In this document: piece by piece, positions 1-13,051 of the stretch
Position numbering within the stretch: the first letter of the stretch is position 1
Layout of the letters: the number at the start of each line of letters is the position of its first letter
Source: Pieris napi
Taxonomy: Eukaryota > Arthropoda > Insecta > Lepidoptera > Pieridae
Reading direction: 5' to 3'
Assembly: GCF_905475465.1 (NCBI RefSeq)
Contig: NC_062234.1
Span: 11,369,001-11,433,000, forward strand
Length of the DNA stretch: 64,000 nt
The notes under the pieces: model-generated
What the model was told of the DNA's origin: nothing
The model's database searches: none
What the model saw: the letters and a program-made list of their open reading frames with translations, nothing else
Program-made: the position numbers and the translations under genes

Positions 1-482
1 ATGGTTATCAAAACGGCGATATATTATATTATGCATGTTCCTTGTTTTCTATATATATATTATCTATATACAACGCATGATATACACGGACGGATACATA
101 CACACAAACTATCACGTTTATCGATATCATGACGTCACTTTCCGAAATCCCTTACCACGTCTGTGTGATTGGTTATCGATTAAACTAATTTCTTAATTAT
201 TTAGCGAATAAGTAAGTACCTAGATATAATTTTTCTTATATTAAAAATTACCACCGATTCAAGTAATTTATGTAAATTGACAGTGTTCGACTTCTGTTGT
301 GTCAAATCAGAATATATATTAAAGTAGCCAAAGTATATAAATGCTTTAAAGAGAAACTTTGTAACTGATTTGAATTAGTTGTGTGTTTCTGGTGTACCGT
401 AAGTTCTCACTAGCAAAGAATAATTTGTTTCTGGTTATTTAAAAATATTATATACGTAATAACAGATATATTATATATACAG
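1..482. other. intron of RanBPM, no exon seen
   Basis: AT-rich sequence upstream of the first visible RanBPM exon. It ends in a polypyrimidine-poor but usable AG acceptor at 481-482. I see no coding exon or RNA gene here. It is probably intron of the gene that continues to the left of the window. Confidence 0.6.
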
Positions 483-2195
483 AAGGTGAAGCTTGCCGCG
501 TAAGCGTGGAACGTATGCTCTCGTTCGGACGAGAGCTGTATGCCATGAGCCAGAAGTTGTCACAGGACCATTTCCACAAGTCAATGCTAGAGGTATAGTA
601 TAAGTTTACCCACCTAATCATCAGACTTAGCCCGTAATTTTCAGGCACCAAGGTTATATTATTATAATTGAAAAGGTAACAGATTTCTATATTATTTTCC
701 GATTACATCAGTTTCAAGTCATTGAAAGAAACATTTAAAAAATAATTCTAAAATGCGTACATGCGAATATCATAATTATCGAAATGTGAATTTTGTTAGA
801 AAATAATAATTTCTTAATAATTTTTTAATATCTTGTCAATAGTGGAAATCGGTATAGTTTTTTTCGATTCTGTAAGTGAACTCGAACTTCGCTCATGTCT
901 GATATTGGCCGAAGATGCGTAATTGAATTGAAGTCACAAGTGAATTTGGTAATTGGGCTTACCTCCTGGATTTATGAATGTATACTAAATGCGTCAAGCG
1001 GTTCTTATACAACAGAATCATTCTATTGTAACATTGCATTTTTAAGGAATTGGTAGAAATTAAACACATTTATTGGGAAATTATAATGTACATTGCAGGA
1101 TGCCTTTAGCCTGTTAGCTTATAGCAACCCATGGGACAGCCCGCTGGGCTGGCAATTAGAGCCGGTGCGCCGCGAGGCTGTCTGCGAAGCGCTCAATTCC
1201 GCTATACTGGGTAAGTATACATTACACTGCATAAACAAGCAGAAAAGTAAAAACTATGTGGAAACTCTTTATAATAATTTAAAATATTAAAAAAAAATAA
1301 GTTAGGAAAATAAATATACTCGTTAATAGGTTATTAGTGCTAGAAATTTTTAGCTATACCTATTTCTTTTCCAAAAATGGACGAGCAAATTGAATTAAGC
1401 AGAGCTTAAAATTGTTTTTAAGTGAAAATCACAAATGACGATATAAATATATATTTTTTTATATTCAATTAATCGTTGACTTATTCACTTAGTAACGTTG
1501 CCTATTACTTGTTTTGATAATGCTTTGGTAAATTTTTCTTTTCTTTGCTATCGAATTAGTGTTAAGATGCTGTAATGCTATACTCGGACTTTTAATTCCG
1601 TAGAATTCTGACAGCTATCATTTTTTGACATGTCAGAGATTACAAACCTTTTTGGCCTGGCACATTTTTCAATTTCAATACGAGTCAACATCTGTCTCTA
1701 TACAAACATTTTATTTGTTAATGAATGTATTCATTTTATTAAGTGCGGTGCTCAACACTATAAGTGGTTTTACGGATTTAAAGATAACATTTAATTTTAT
1801 TTTTACCTTTTTGTAGGTTAAAAATAAAAAAAATACGTAGCATTTTATTTTATTGCCCTAAAATTGGTGAAATTTGTCCGTTTTTCGGTGGAGAACTTTT
1901 TTAGTAGCAACATTTATGAAATGTCAGAACTCAACGGAATTAGAAATCAGAGTATAGATAATATAATTAATAAAATTCGTATAATTAAATCGTAGAGTTC
2001 ATCCTACGCTAAATTAACTACATAAAACTACAACTGATTATAATAAATCTGTCCTATATAGAGTTCCAAGGCATGCCGTGGATATCGCCGGTGGAAGCGT
2101 GCGTGTCGCACTCCCGTGAGCTCCTCCGGCGTATGGCGCGAGCGTCCCTCGGCGCCTGTGCCTTCGCCGACCTTCCCGCACTTCTGCGCCGCTGA
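483..2195 (+). CDS. RanBPM: RanBPM (RanBP9/RanBP10), last three coding exons
   Basis: Scaffold protein of the CTLH/GID E3 ubiquitin-ligase complex; known family members have SPRY, LisH, CTLH and CRA domains. Only the C-terminal CRA part lies in the window. Exons are 483-592, 1099-1210 and 2062-2195, each bounded by AG/GT. The exon 1/2 junction is phase 0. The exon 2/3 junction is phase 1 and recreates a Glu after LNSAIL. Recognisable stretches are ERMLSFGRELYAMSQ, then DAFSLLAYSNPWDSP followed by the REAVCEALNSAILE block, then a final RELLRRMARASLGACAFA. These match the order and spacing of the RanBP9/10 C-terminus. The stop is TGA at 2193-2195. The last residues (ADLPALLRR) differ from the usual vertebrate ending. 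The third exon is clearly GC-richer than its surroundings. The gene begins left of the window. A possible AATAAA signal is at 2773-2778. Confidence 0.9.
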
Positions 2196-3501
2196 CCCCC
2201 GCGCGCCGCGACCCGCGCTCCCCGCCCCCACCGTCATCGCCACTGATGTTGTCCCTTTCGATCGAATCATTTACAGCTTAACGGAGTGAGACGAATATAT
2301 CGTAAGCGTTTTGTTTTTGTCTCCTTACGGATTATTTAGCGGAGTGAGACATCGTGCCCCTGTTTGGAATCGTTTTACATTGTATCTCTTGTTTATGGAG
2401 TGCCGACAAATGACCAAAGTACTTACGCTTTTCATTTTGATAGTTGATTTTATCGTGTCCTGACAAAAATTAAAATTGCGGTGAGCTTAAATTGCAGTGG
2501 TCGGTGCGAACGATATGGACGTTACTAGCGGGTGTGCTCGTTAATCGGAGGTGGTAAACGATATCACTTCCGACTTTAATACATAGATATATTATAGAAT
2601 ATAAATATTAATATAAATCGGTAACGCGGGGCACTACTTATGTTATACGATAGCGAGCACTTACATAGTCATTGTATGGTATTCATGTACGATCGCCCTG
2701 TTTTTGATTTTGTATATGGATTTGTGATTCATCAAATGTATTTGTCTACGTAACACGCAGATAAAAAAAAATAATAAATGTTCTAAAATGCTTGTTACAA
2801 TGAAGACGCGTTTTGTGGAATTATGTATGGCCTACGATTGGTTGCAATGTACAATAGGCAGTAGCGTGGGTTGTAGGGTTTATAAGACTTATAGTGCCGC
2901 CGCTTAAACCTAACTTTACCGAGCTTTTTGTTGGCCAATTAATTGGAAGCGAGTGAGCGGCCGCCCGTATGTGTTCATTACAATTTTTCCAATACCTAAA
3001 TCAATTCGAAAGTCAATCAAATTTATAACTTAGCCTGTTTTAACAAACACTAACAAAAATGGCTATTTAAATTTATTTTGACTTGAATTTTCATGAATCT
3101 CCCAATTGCAATTTTGTATCTAAGGGTAAGATTCGGAAACGAGACTTAGAGCGAACTGCGATCCCCAATAGCAGTCTCATTTCTGAATATTACCTAAAGC
3201 TAGTGATAGGTATAAAAAAATATTTTCTTTTTCATAACGCCCTGTATCTTTCATACTGTTCTTAATTTTGTAAAAATATTTTTTATTCGTGATTTTAAAT
3301 AATGACTAGACGAGTAGCTGCCAATTAATTGGCTAAAAAAATAAATAATATAATAATTATAATGTGAGACGAACTGTTTGCAAGTAGTTGATTAAGAGTT
3401 AAGGTCACTGCTTTTGGTGCACACGACCGGTTACGTAACTTACGTACAGTAAATAATTTCGGATGTATAAATATTGCTTTTCATTGATCACACCTTGGCA
3501 A

Positions 3502-3763
3502 TCTAATATATAATATTCTCGTGTCACAATGTTCGTTCCCAAACTCTTTCGAAACGGCTCGACCGATTCTTATGACGACCGATTATAATATTTGCATAAA
3601 TTATATAAATTTATACAGCATACAAAAATACTTACAACCGTCAATTGTCACCCCTCTACGACACCTATTTTTTATTATAGCCGAAAGTTATTTTTATTGA
3701 ACTAAATTTTTTTTTCCTAGAAAAAATAATATACATGGCAAAACGACGTTTGCTGTGTAAACT
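3502..3763 (+). repeat. Helitron-like interspersed repeat, copy 1
   Basis: It begins TCTAATATATA and runs into a segment containing ACGGCTCGACCGATT, a stretch I recognise from a very common lepidopteran and insect dispersed repeat. It continues through a CACCCCTCTACGA block and ends near a GGCAAAACGACGTTTGC motif. A TC start without terminal inverted repeats fits a non-autonomous Helitron, but that assignment is inferred. A diverged relative lies at 42099-42466. Confidence 0.4.
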
Positions 3764-6710
3764 TTTTTTATAAGACAGGAGTCAACCGAGCTCTTAGAAT
3801 TTACCTACAACACCAGGAAGCTTGAAAATTTGTTGCAGGCCTTTAATTTACTGGTACTCCTCTCTTGATGGCCCCTGAGTCGAAACTGTTCGGAAATACG
3901 TCGAATGGCAATACTTATTTAAGTATTTGTATCGACGTTTTAATATTTTTGAAAGCGAACACGTTTTACATAGATCTAGTAAAGCTATTGGACCCTTCAA
4001 GTATTTTCTTCCGTTTTAGTACCAAACTTTCCGGAGGGCTACTGAAATTGTCCATAAAACAATTTTAGCCTGTTCTATATTAAGTTGGTATTTAATTGTA
4101 TTGTGCTAAGGTTTTCAAAAGATTGGAGTCGTCAGTTTTACTTCACTTTCGAACCTGGTTTTGATTTCATGAATATTAAATTAGCTGTACATTAATTAGT
4201 TTTATATTGGCTTTTATAGTTATCCCACGGAAGTGAAAATGCTCTCTTTGAAAGACCCGTGTCGTGTGCCCAGTTTGATGTAAAATATTATATGACCTTT
4301 CGCCGATTTCTAATAGCAGTGAGAATGTTTTGTAGGTACAGTTGGACGCACTAACATATTAAAAAAAATTATGTACGCGTTTTGTTGTAATATAATGCGG
4401 AGGTTTTCATGGAAATGTAAATAGACTTAGATGTGTTAGTGCGCCGGGCTAAGACACTGCTTTGTAAAGACGATTCTACAATATTGTTCGTATATTGTAT
4501 TGTTTTCTTTTTTAATAATATATTGTGTTTAAACCGTCAAAATGATTTTTATTTCTGCATAACCTACAAGGTACTCTTGTATTACCTTGGTCGTAAATGA
4601 ACATTGGTCATTATTTATATATTTATTTGCTCAACGGTATTCCTACAGCTACTTACTAATCAATATTCAATCAATTACACTGTACACAAAAGCCAAAAAC
4701 AGAATACACATTTAAACATACACAAAGCACAGTTTCACCTATACAAACACAAAAAATATACAAAGAATATTTATAATAAATTCTAAGTTATGTTTTAGTA
4801 ATTAGTTTTTTCTATATTGTGCAAATTTAATAGTCGAATTTTTTGGCTTATTTCTGTGTCACGCTATTTTGGCGCTGGATTGAGGTTAGGTCCGAATTTA
4901 TATATATTCTGAAATAATTTAATATGCAATTAGCACAACGTCGCAGTTCTCATCGTGTTAGGGTTGCCGGGTTTATCGCAAACATTATCAATGTATTTTA
5001 TGTTATTGTTTCAACATAGTTTTTGCACATTCTCCGTAATGTGTAAACAAAACACTTCACATCTTTTATAGGGAATGTCACTTATAAATTATGATTCATA
5101 GTTCAATTTGCGACCACACAGGCTGAATGGGCTATTTGACAAGATTTTAAAAACAATTTTAGATATTTATTAATGACTCAAAATCTACTCAAATTGTTAT
5201 TTTTTATTCTAGCTTTAAAATTCAAATTACACATTAATTTTGAGACCCGCTAGAACGCTTCGAACAAGATGGCGTCGCAACAGTCCCTATAACATACCAT
5301 GTCAGTAAACATGGTAACAAACGCCATGTTTTTTACGTGTTATATTATTTTTAGATCAAAAACAATCTCCGACGAAATTAATTTTCAAGGTAGTATAAGG
5401 ATCAGACAGGCGATGAAATTATTCACTGGCATGGTACGTCATAATCGATTCGACTTATCTGTGACCGTTTAATATCACGTGACTGGCGTATATACAATAC
5501 GTTTAATTAATGATATTTGATAAATTAATGATTACAAGTTATATTACTCCATAACGCTTTTTATGTTTTATACAGATTACTATCAATAACATTTCATTTA
5601 TGCATAATATCAAATAGGCTGGCTATTGACCCAAATATAATATTATTCTTTGAATTGCTACTGTAATAATAAAACTAATCCTGGTCGAGGTAACAATTAA
5701 AAATATGATGAGAGATATTATGTCAGTTAGTTACAGTATTCAAACGTTTATTCATGAACGTAAGTCGTTGTTTGATTGGAAATGATTATTAGTGTATTAT
5801 GTATGAGAAATCGATGGCAATACAGGTTGTAGAACACGCAAACCGCAAGCAAATAGTATAGTTTTAAAATTCAAATTGAATAATACACAAAGGCGATATA
5901 ATAACATTTATACATTTAATCATTTTATATGATTGTGAGTGCGTTGCCGGCCTTTTATAATTACTTCGCTACTCGTATACATTGCTCACAAATAAAAATA
6001 AATATATACCTTTAGCCTTATGACTAGTAAACATTGGAAATAGTAGATAATTATTCCTATTGTAAAGAAACGTAAATTTCAACACCCTCCAATTTAGTCG
6101 GGAGTCCATTGATTATAACGAATCATTGAATAATTATGATAATTCTCTTAAATTATGGCCTTTTGGTGATTGGAGGGTAGAATTGTCTAAAATATTGATA
6201 AAGAAAAGGTTCTTTATGGTAATTTCAAACAAATTATCATCCTATTCTTTCTATATCAAAATCGTTAGATATATTTGCACAATACAAATTTATGAGACTT
6301 TAATGCATTTCAAGTAACGATCTCGAACAACTATAGCTTGGCCGAGAGGAATTGAATGAAAACATATAATATTTACTTTGAGTATGCAGCGCTGCACTTC
6401 TATAGCGGACCACAGATGATAAACCGCATGAAATATATTACGAAAATAAAGAATACGTATTATGGCTGAACGCTCTATATCGTAGAACAATGTTTTTAAA
6501 GAATGTAATTTAAAACTTCGTTTTATATGCCGTGATAAAAGATCATGGCGTTGCATAATGCGGTGCTAAGCAAGTGTGCCAAAATATGGTGATTTCTAGT
6601 CATGACCTAACTCTAGATTCACTTTCATGTGACGTTATGGTCAGCGTAATTAATTGTAATCAGAATAAAATATTGCTAGACTAGTGCTAGACAGGCTACT
6701 TCTAATTAAT

Positions 6711-6920
6711 TTGCGATATTTGTTTTAAAATAGGTGTTGTTTGATGATTTGCTATTTTAAAAGAGTACCGAGAGTTTTTTACGCCGGCTTTTTCTCTCGG
6801 CCTACACCCTCTGTCTTCTTTGCCGATGAGTAGGGATGCCTACAAATTCAAATATAATGACGTGGAATAAGTGATACCTGTATCTTATGTTCCATATAAA
6901 ATAAACATATTTTATTTTTA
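6711..6920 (+). repeat. interspersed repeat family A, copy 1
   Basis: About 210 bp that match 41077-41283 closely and in the same orientation. Shared segments include GTTGTTTGATGATTTGCTAT, GAGTACCGAGAGTTTTTTAC and GATACCTGTATCTTATG, and both copies end in an AT-rich TATTTTATTTT tail. One-sided AT-rich ends suggest the 3' end of a retroelement. The parent element is not identified. Confidence 0.6.
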
Positions 6921-7562
6921 TTGACAATGATATCCCCACTGACCTCAACTAGCAGCTTAGCTTTTCCTCGTTCTCGAATAGCAAAGGAAAATATTCTGTG
7001 AAAACCGTCTAATAGGAAGATATGGAATAACCAATGCCATGTGTACCAAAAAGAAAAAATATCAATGAAGCATGCTGAAATGTCCTATATTTAAAGGATC
7101 CTCCATAAGTAGCATAGGAAGCCGTAAAAATATTGTATTTTCCCTAGTCCAACAGTTATAGGTATATAAATGCTTCCAATGATGTTAAACAAAATATACA
7201 GCAGTAATTGAATTAAAACAAAGCAATATTGAATTCAGTTTTAAAAACGTCTTGTCTGAGATCTTGCGGCTCTTTTAATATTTGATCTGCATATTTATAA
7301 AGTCTATTTGGTCGCCGCGGGCTGCGCGCTGTTTGTGATCGTGGTTTATTTTATTCCGCGCCATTGTTTGTGGAAGCTGAATGTCTTCAGATATTGAGCT
7401 AGGATTTTATCAATAAGGTATTTATTATGCTTTGATTTAAAGTTGCGAGACCGAGCATCCAATATGCATAAAATGGAAATAATATCCGGTTGAAACTGTA
7501 ATGTTATGCTGGAAAAATGTCTAGTTATTTTTATAAAAACAATAGTGATATTTATGTTTTAT

Positions 7563-10349
7563 TTAATTTTTCAAGCATATTTGAGAACTGTCACAGGGTA
7601 CATAACCAACTTCTCCATATGTGCAGAGCAGATTCAGGAAAAACTCACCGGTGTGACGCTTATATGGTTGCTTTAAAACAGAGAGTTTCTGATCTAGAAC
7701 CATAATGTTTGAAGAGTTTTTCGTCGCAGGAGGCCATGGTAGCAGCTTGGAAGTCTTTGGTGTTGGATTCCTGAAAATGATTTTAAACGAAATTGATAAG
7801 ACATTCTTCCGTCTAACCATAAATCACGCCAAATTGCCTATACGCCATTCTTATTTTGCTCATCATATTTAGCTGTCACATTATTTTTTCATAATTGTAT
7901 AAATTATCATTCGTAATAAAAATCTCTGTAAATTCCAATATTTTTTAAATTAAGCTAAGCTAAATTGAATATAATATAAACGAGTACTTATACATACGTT
8001 ACTTACCCATATCTCATGAAGTTTGTCATCATCGTAGTAAATTTAACAATAAATCTTTCATCCCTCGTGGAAAGTAACATTGAAATGCCGAAGGGTTTGA
8101 AAATGTAGAACAACTCTCCAGCATGGACAGGGCCTTTAAGGTCTCTTATAAAGATTTTCGCAAATTCTCTGTCACCCTCATAGGCGAATAAATAGTTATA
8201 GACTGGTTGGTTAGAAAACTTAGTTAAGACTTTAGAGAATGCCAGAATAGCAGCATACGCCACCCAGTCAGAATAAAATCGAACCAAATTCTTTACGGAA
8301 TTCATTGTAATGTTACCGCATCCAAAATAGTGAGATCGTAGAAGTGTTGCTACTTGCTGTCTATTGTTGGGACACCATGAAAACAATGATGGTATCATAT
8401 CGGCAAAGTTGTCATTGAGATTGGCGACCGATGACTCATCCAATAATCCATAGAAGTAAGATCCTTCGGATTCAGTGAAGCCCATCATAACCGGGACACT
8501 ATTAAAGTTACCCGATTTCATAATATTGTATGGAGTGTCCCTGAAGAACGGATCTGGATTGTGAGAATCCACGCATGGAGAATATTTGAAATATCTTGGA
8601 TTAACTGATGTGTCCTTGGTGGCTTTTATTAACGTTTCGAGTGGAGCTTCCGTAAAAACTTTAAAAACATCTTCATCTGAATTTACTTCTGAAATTTTGC
8701 TCGCGTCTTTAAACGCTAGTTCAGTAGATTCTTGATTAAATGCCCAAACGGACAAGGCTGTGCCACTCATGAGAATCATTTTATGGAATAATCCTCTGCT
8801 TAGTTCTGAAAGTAGATGAAATGCCGCCGAGCTGGCACCCGCACTCTCCCCACATAGGGTGACATTTTCTGTATCGCCACCGAATGCTGCAATATTCTTT
8901 TGTATCCACTTTAAAGCAGCGACTTGGTCTCGAAGTCCCAAATTAGATATTCCATTTAAACATAAGAACCCAAGAACGCCGAGCCGATAATTGACCGTAA
9001 CGACGACAGTGTTTTTGACTACTAGAAATTCTGGGTCATAGAGATTTTTTGCACCCATGTAGTAAGCGCCGCCGTGGAGGTAGACCATGACGGGTAGTTT
9101 GCTTCTTGGTGTTGCCCACTCTGGTGAGAAGACATCGAGATACAGGCACTCTTCTTTTCCGAAAACAAAAAACTTCCTCCACTGTGGACACCTCAGTTGT
9201 AGACTGCTATGAATAGCATCGAATATTCCATGCCATTTTGACGGTTCCTTTGGTTTCTGAAAAATGGCTCTTAGAATAATGCCAAAACTTGCGAATTTTT
9301 GAATAATAAGATTACTTTTATTGGTTCAATAGTATGTTCTTGTAGCAGATTTTTAATATTTTATTAAATTGTAATTAATATATACACTTTGATCAGGTAA
9401 GTTTCCATTGATTTTTCTTCTAAGACAAGTAGACCAACCTTCTGTTATTTTCAATAGACATAAATAATTATGTTTCTTTCTCATAACCGATTGAGTGTAT
9501 TTACATAATAAAGAAAAGAAGAGTTGATAAAATTAGTAACAAAAAATTAAGAGATAAAACAGGGTTTGCTGACGTTGTGTATAAAACAAAAGTACTAAAA
9601 TGGAAATGGGCTGGACATACCATAAGAGGAGCAGAAAAATGGAGCAAAATTGTTACACTATGGCAACCAAGAGGCCATAAAAGAAACAAAGTTAGGCAAT
9701 TTAAGAGGTGGGCCGATGAAATCGTGGAAATGACAGGAAAGACTAAGACCTGGACGAGATTGGTTCACAATAAGGAAAAATGGAGGACAATGGGGGAGGC
9801 CTTTGCCCGTAGGCACACAGAATCAGTTATCATAGATTAAGAAAAAACAACAGTTATAATGTATATATTTTGTATTCTGATATAAGGCTATAAATAAATA
9901 AATAAATAAATATATATATATACAGTATATATATATAGTTTTCGTCTTTACAGGCTTCGTACTAAAATAGCTATTACATTACACGCGCGTTACATATTTT
10001 ACTTTAATAGAAAATATTTTTTTTAAGTATTGGAGTCATTAGTGCGACTAAAGAGTGGAATAAACGTGAACCATGATTATCGTTTTTTTAATGAAATGTG
10101 AATTTTTAAAGATATTTTAGCATTATAAATGTGATAAGTGGATTAAGATTATCTAATCTTATCAGGAGACTGTTTGTTTACCTGAAATCTGGCAGCAACT
10201 GCATAAGGTATGTTATAATACCGGTTTTGTCCGAACAAGCTTCTCGATCCTCGCAACTTGCCTTGACTTATTTCCACCACCGGCGTCAGTAAACTAGACA
10301 CAGTTTCACATACCACAAGTACACCTAGTATTTTCAATATTATATTCAT
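7563..10349 (-). CDS. carboxylesterase 1 of the cluster (type B, 541 aa)
   Basis: Secreted or secretory-pathway serine hydrolase that cleaves carboxylic esters (alpha/beta-hydrolase fold). Minus-strand exons are 10349-10182, 9256-8007 and 7770-7563, with GT/AG ends; the phases are 0 and then 2, as in the other four genes. It starts with a hydrophobic signal peptide of about 20 residues. The oxyanion motif at 117-120 is HGGA, with Ala as the third small residue. The nucleophile is Ser194 in GESAG, with Glu320 (FTESEG) and His434 (GPVHAGEL) completing the triad. The last exon departs from the paralogs: after the conserved NPTP start it ends in a Cys-containing tail (CLKN) and not in the Tyr-Arg-Lys type ending. 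An AATAAA overlaps the stop (7558-7563, minus strand). Intron 1 contains a LINE 3' stub. GESAG, not GQSAG, argues against juvenile hormone esterase. The natural substrate is unknown. Confidence 0.92.
9530..9905 (+). mobile_element. 3' end of an RTE-like non-LTR retrotransposon
   Basis: An open frame at 9577-9840 encodes the C-terminal tail usual for lepidopteran endonuclease-reverse transcriptase elements: a KWAGHTIRG segment, a WQPRGHKR segment, FKRWADEIVE and a closing EAFARRHTES. After the stop, about 50 bp later, come (AAAT) repeats at 9888-9910, a short tandem tail typical of RTE-type elements. Everything upstream of this tail is missing, so the copy is 5' truncated. It lies in intron 1 of esterase 1, antisense to that gene. 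Confidence 0.7.
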
Positions 10350-13051
10350 TCTTCATTTCTAGTTTGGATAATATGCAATCATTTTATCTCTTTATCTAGG
10401 TATTTTGATCGCTTCTATCAGTTTTAATACAATAAATGGATCGTAAAATCTTCACTAAAGTATTGCTACCGTGTCTAAAACTAATAACAAAATGTAGGAA
10501 ACGTTAAATCATGTCGCACGTACTCTGCTGAGTGAGGTTTTTGCCAGCTTTCATTGGTAACGTTACGAAAGATTCGCTTATGGCCATTTCGCAAAGTTAA
10601 CTCATACCTAGCACAGAGAATAGTTGAGACATAGTACAGTTTGAACATTAACACTTACTAAATAGACATATTACGTCTCTTTAGTTAGGTATGATTTTAA
10701 AAAACCCAGTGGCGATACTACCTTTTAAGGTCTGTGCCTCAGATTTCTACATTTGTTTCGTGATCATTTGTTTTTTCTAATAGAAAAATTAGGCTTAGGT
10801 ATGAGGCTTATTGCCTTGTGCCTGACACACGCCGCCTTATTGGGCCTAAGGCATGCCGGTTTCCTTCTCCTTTTCCATCACCGTGAGTGTTAAAAGCGCA
10901 CATAGACTGAGTCAATTGTGCATAGCCGGGGTTTGTGCATAACCTACGACCTCCAGACAATCGTACGCTGAAGGCCAACACCGTCTCTTATTTATGAGTT
11001 AGACTCATTTAAGTCAATAAATTACAATATTTTAATTTTGAAAAACATTAATATATAATAATGTTATGTGAATATTATACAAGAGATCCAAAAGTGTATC
11101 TACTACCTATCTATAGCGAAACCTAGTATTTGACCAGACAGCTGGTATCGAGCACTAGTAAATGTAAACATATTTCAATCATTGAATTCCTAGTAAACTT
11201 GCAATTCAACCTTGTATAAAATGAAAAGTGATTCCTATTTATTTACATTATACTTTTTGCAGTTGGTTTCAAAGTTCTAGCCAAAGTCACCAACTCTAGC
11301 GCCGCAATAAAAGTAAAAAGCGAAGCTTTTAATTCTGTTTTTCTCGGAAATACGCAGTTATTTCTCGACGGAAAATGCGAGCAAAGTGCAACAATCGCGT
11401 CAAGCGGCAATTCGTTATAAAATGTAATTAACGTGGCCAAGTGCAAGCCGACCGGCGACCGGCTAGGAGGCAAGGGGAGAGGGGGGAGACCCGGTTAATC
11501 CGGGTAATAAAGAAAAATACCCGGGAAGCGGGCTAATTGTTATAAACTGGGCAAACATGCAAATTGGAAGAACTTCCTCGGCCTTTTAATTGTGAAGTTA
11601 TCTCGTAGTTAGGGCACGGTACACTGCCTTTAACAATTTATGCCAGCAGCCTTCCATTTTAATGATTGCTATAATTGTTAAATCTTAGCGAGATGAAAAT
11701 TGAAATATACGGTACTGTGAAACATGAAACTTTAATACATTTTAATAAATAAGGTAAATTTGAATGTTTCAGGAAAAACAGTCATTCTGAAGCCACTCTC
11801 TGATCAACATCAGCTCTGGGTTCTAAAACCTTGTGTGTTCACGTTTGTCAAGTTTGATTTTTATTTTTGAATGCAGCCGTACATCTAAAAGTTATTTAAA
11901 TCTGCAGTAATCATATTGTACATTGAACTCGGCCCTGCAAAAAATCCATCCACGAATTCCGTGAGCGCGATTTTTATTTGCGAAGAAGTTATTGTCTGAG
12001 TTGTATTGAATGCATAAGTTGCCTCTTGGCGCGCTCAGCGGCTCACTCGACAGACGAACAGCTGTCCAACTTGCTTATTCTGTTTGTCTTTTTGTTCATT
12101 TACAACTTTTTGTAGAAGCGTCGTTCATATTGCACTTTGTAACAACTTCGCAGCTACCAACATTGTTTGTTACATCGTTTTGCATTTAAACAAAAATAAG
12201 ACACGGAACTTTGAATCGCGCTGGGATCTCAATTATAAAGGCAATTGTTTCATGATTATTGTGATGTTTTAATAACTAATTAAGGCGTAGAATAAATAAG
12301 GAAAGAATAAACACCTGATAGATTGCGATAGCGAAAGATACTTGCGGAGGTTTAGCCCCATAAGTGTACAGTCTTTGATGATGATGAGATAAGCATCACG
12401 ACCGTGCCGAATATAGCCTACCGCGTGGTTAAAGAATCATAATATTACATTGATTTTGTGAAATGTCAAATGGTGGTAAAGCGATGTGATTGTTACATGC
12501 ACGCAGATATTCTAACGGCCTCGTTACACACGAGAGTTGAGATACTTGTACATTATTGATAGTAGGTACATAATTGACAAAGCACTTATTAATTTAATTT
12601 GAGAGTAGACTGTAACCGCAGATTACATTGTATTCAATAATCACAATCACGGTACAATTTGCATAATGATTTATTACATAATGTATAACTTAGACTCTTA
12701 TATATTTATAACATAGATTTCGTGTAGTTTAAAATTATATTTATTTCGTTACGAAATTTATAGGACTAGATTTAGTATCACTAAACATACACTTAACCTT
12801 CAATTATTTAACACAACCTAATACCCGTAACACACCCCTTCCTAAGAATATACAATATCACATATTTTTTATTTATCAATAACTGTCAACCACAACAAGG
12901 CAAACATGGTTGTGTCTCTGTCTGTTTTATAGGCTAGTGAACTGCCTTTATGTTAAAAAAATTTTCTTTTGTCTTACCAGTGCCCGAATCGTAAATCTCA
13001 AAAACAAAGCAAGTATAAAAAAATATTTTCTGTACTATATGGTAAATATCT
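10350..13051. other. spacer between esterases 1 and 2
   Basis: No esterase exon or other gene was found. It contains a SINE (10706-10983) and a GC-richer block at about 11390-11620, with a G-rich run and CCGGGTAAT/ATACCCGGG-like motifs followed by homeodomain-like TAATTG sites. The rest is plain AT-rich DNA. Confidence 0.5.
10706..10983 (-). mobile_element. tRNA-derived SINE (diverged copy)
   Basis: Read on the minus strand it starts with a tRNA-like head: a box-A-like stretch around the CAGCGTACGAT segment, then a decayed box-B-like segment around 10935-10960. A family-specific body follows (the GGAAAAGGAGAAGGAAAC region, the ATGATCACGAAAC segment) and it ends at a CGCCACTGGG border. The same body recurs at 18290-18762 and 46401-46681. 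Divergence from those copies suggests an old insertion. Confidence 0.65.

Larger units (their letters stand above)
2196..7562. other. RanBPM 3' region and intergenic DNA
   Basis: No exon with both coding character and splice signals was found. The first part is probably RanBPM 3' UTR; AATAAA occurs at 2773-2778. Two interspersed repeats (about 3502-3763 and 6711-6920) are listed separately. The rest is AT-rich and I see nothing definable in it. Confidence 0.5.

Noticed and set aside
2028..2270. 80-codon minus-strand ORF over the last RanBPM exon
   Set aside because: It is the antisense shadow of the GC-rich RanBPM exon, which is supported by family sequence and splice phase.
6290..6556. 88-codon minus-strand ORF
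   Set aside because: No domain, no coding composition, no neighbours; probably random.
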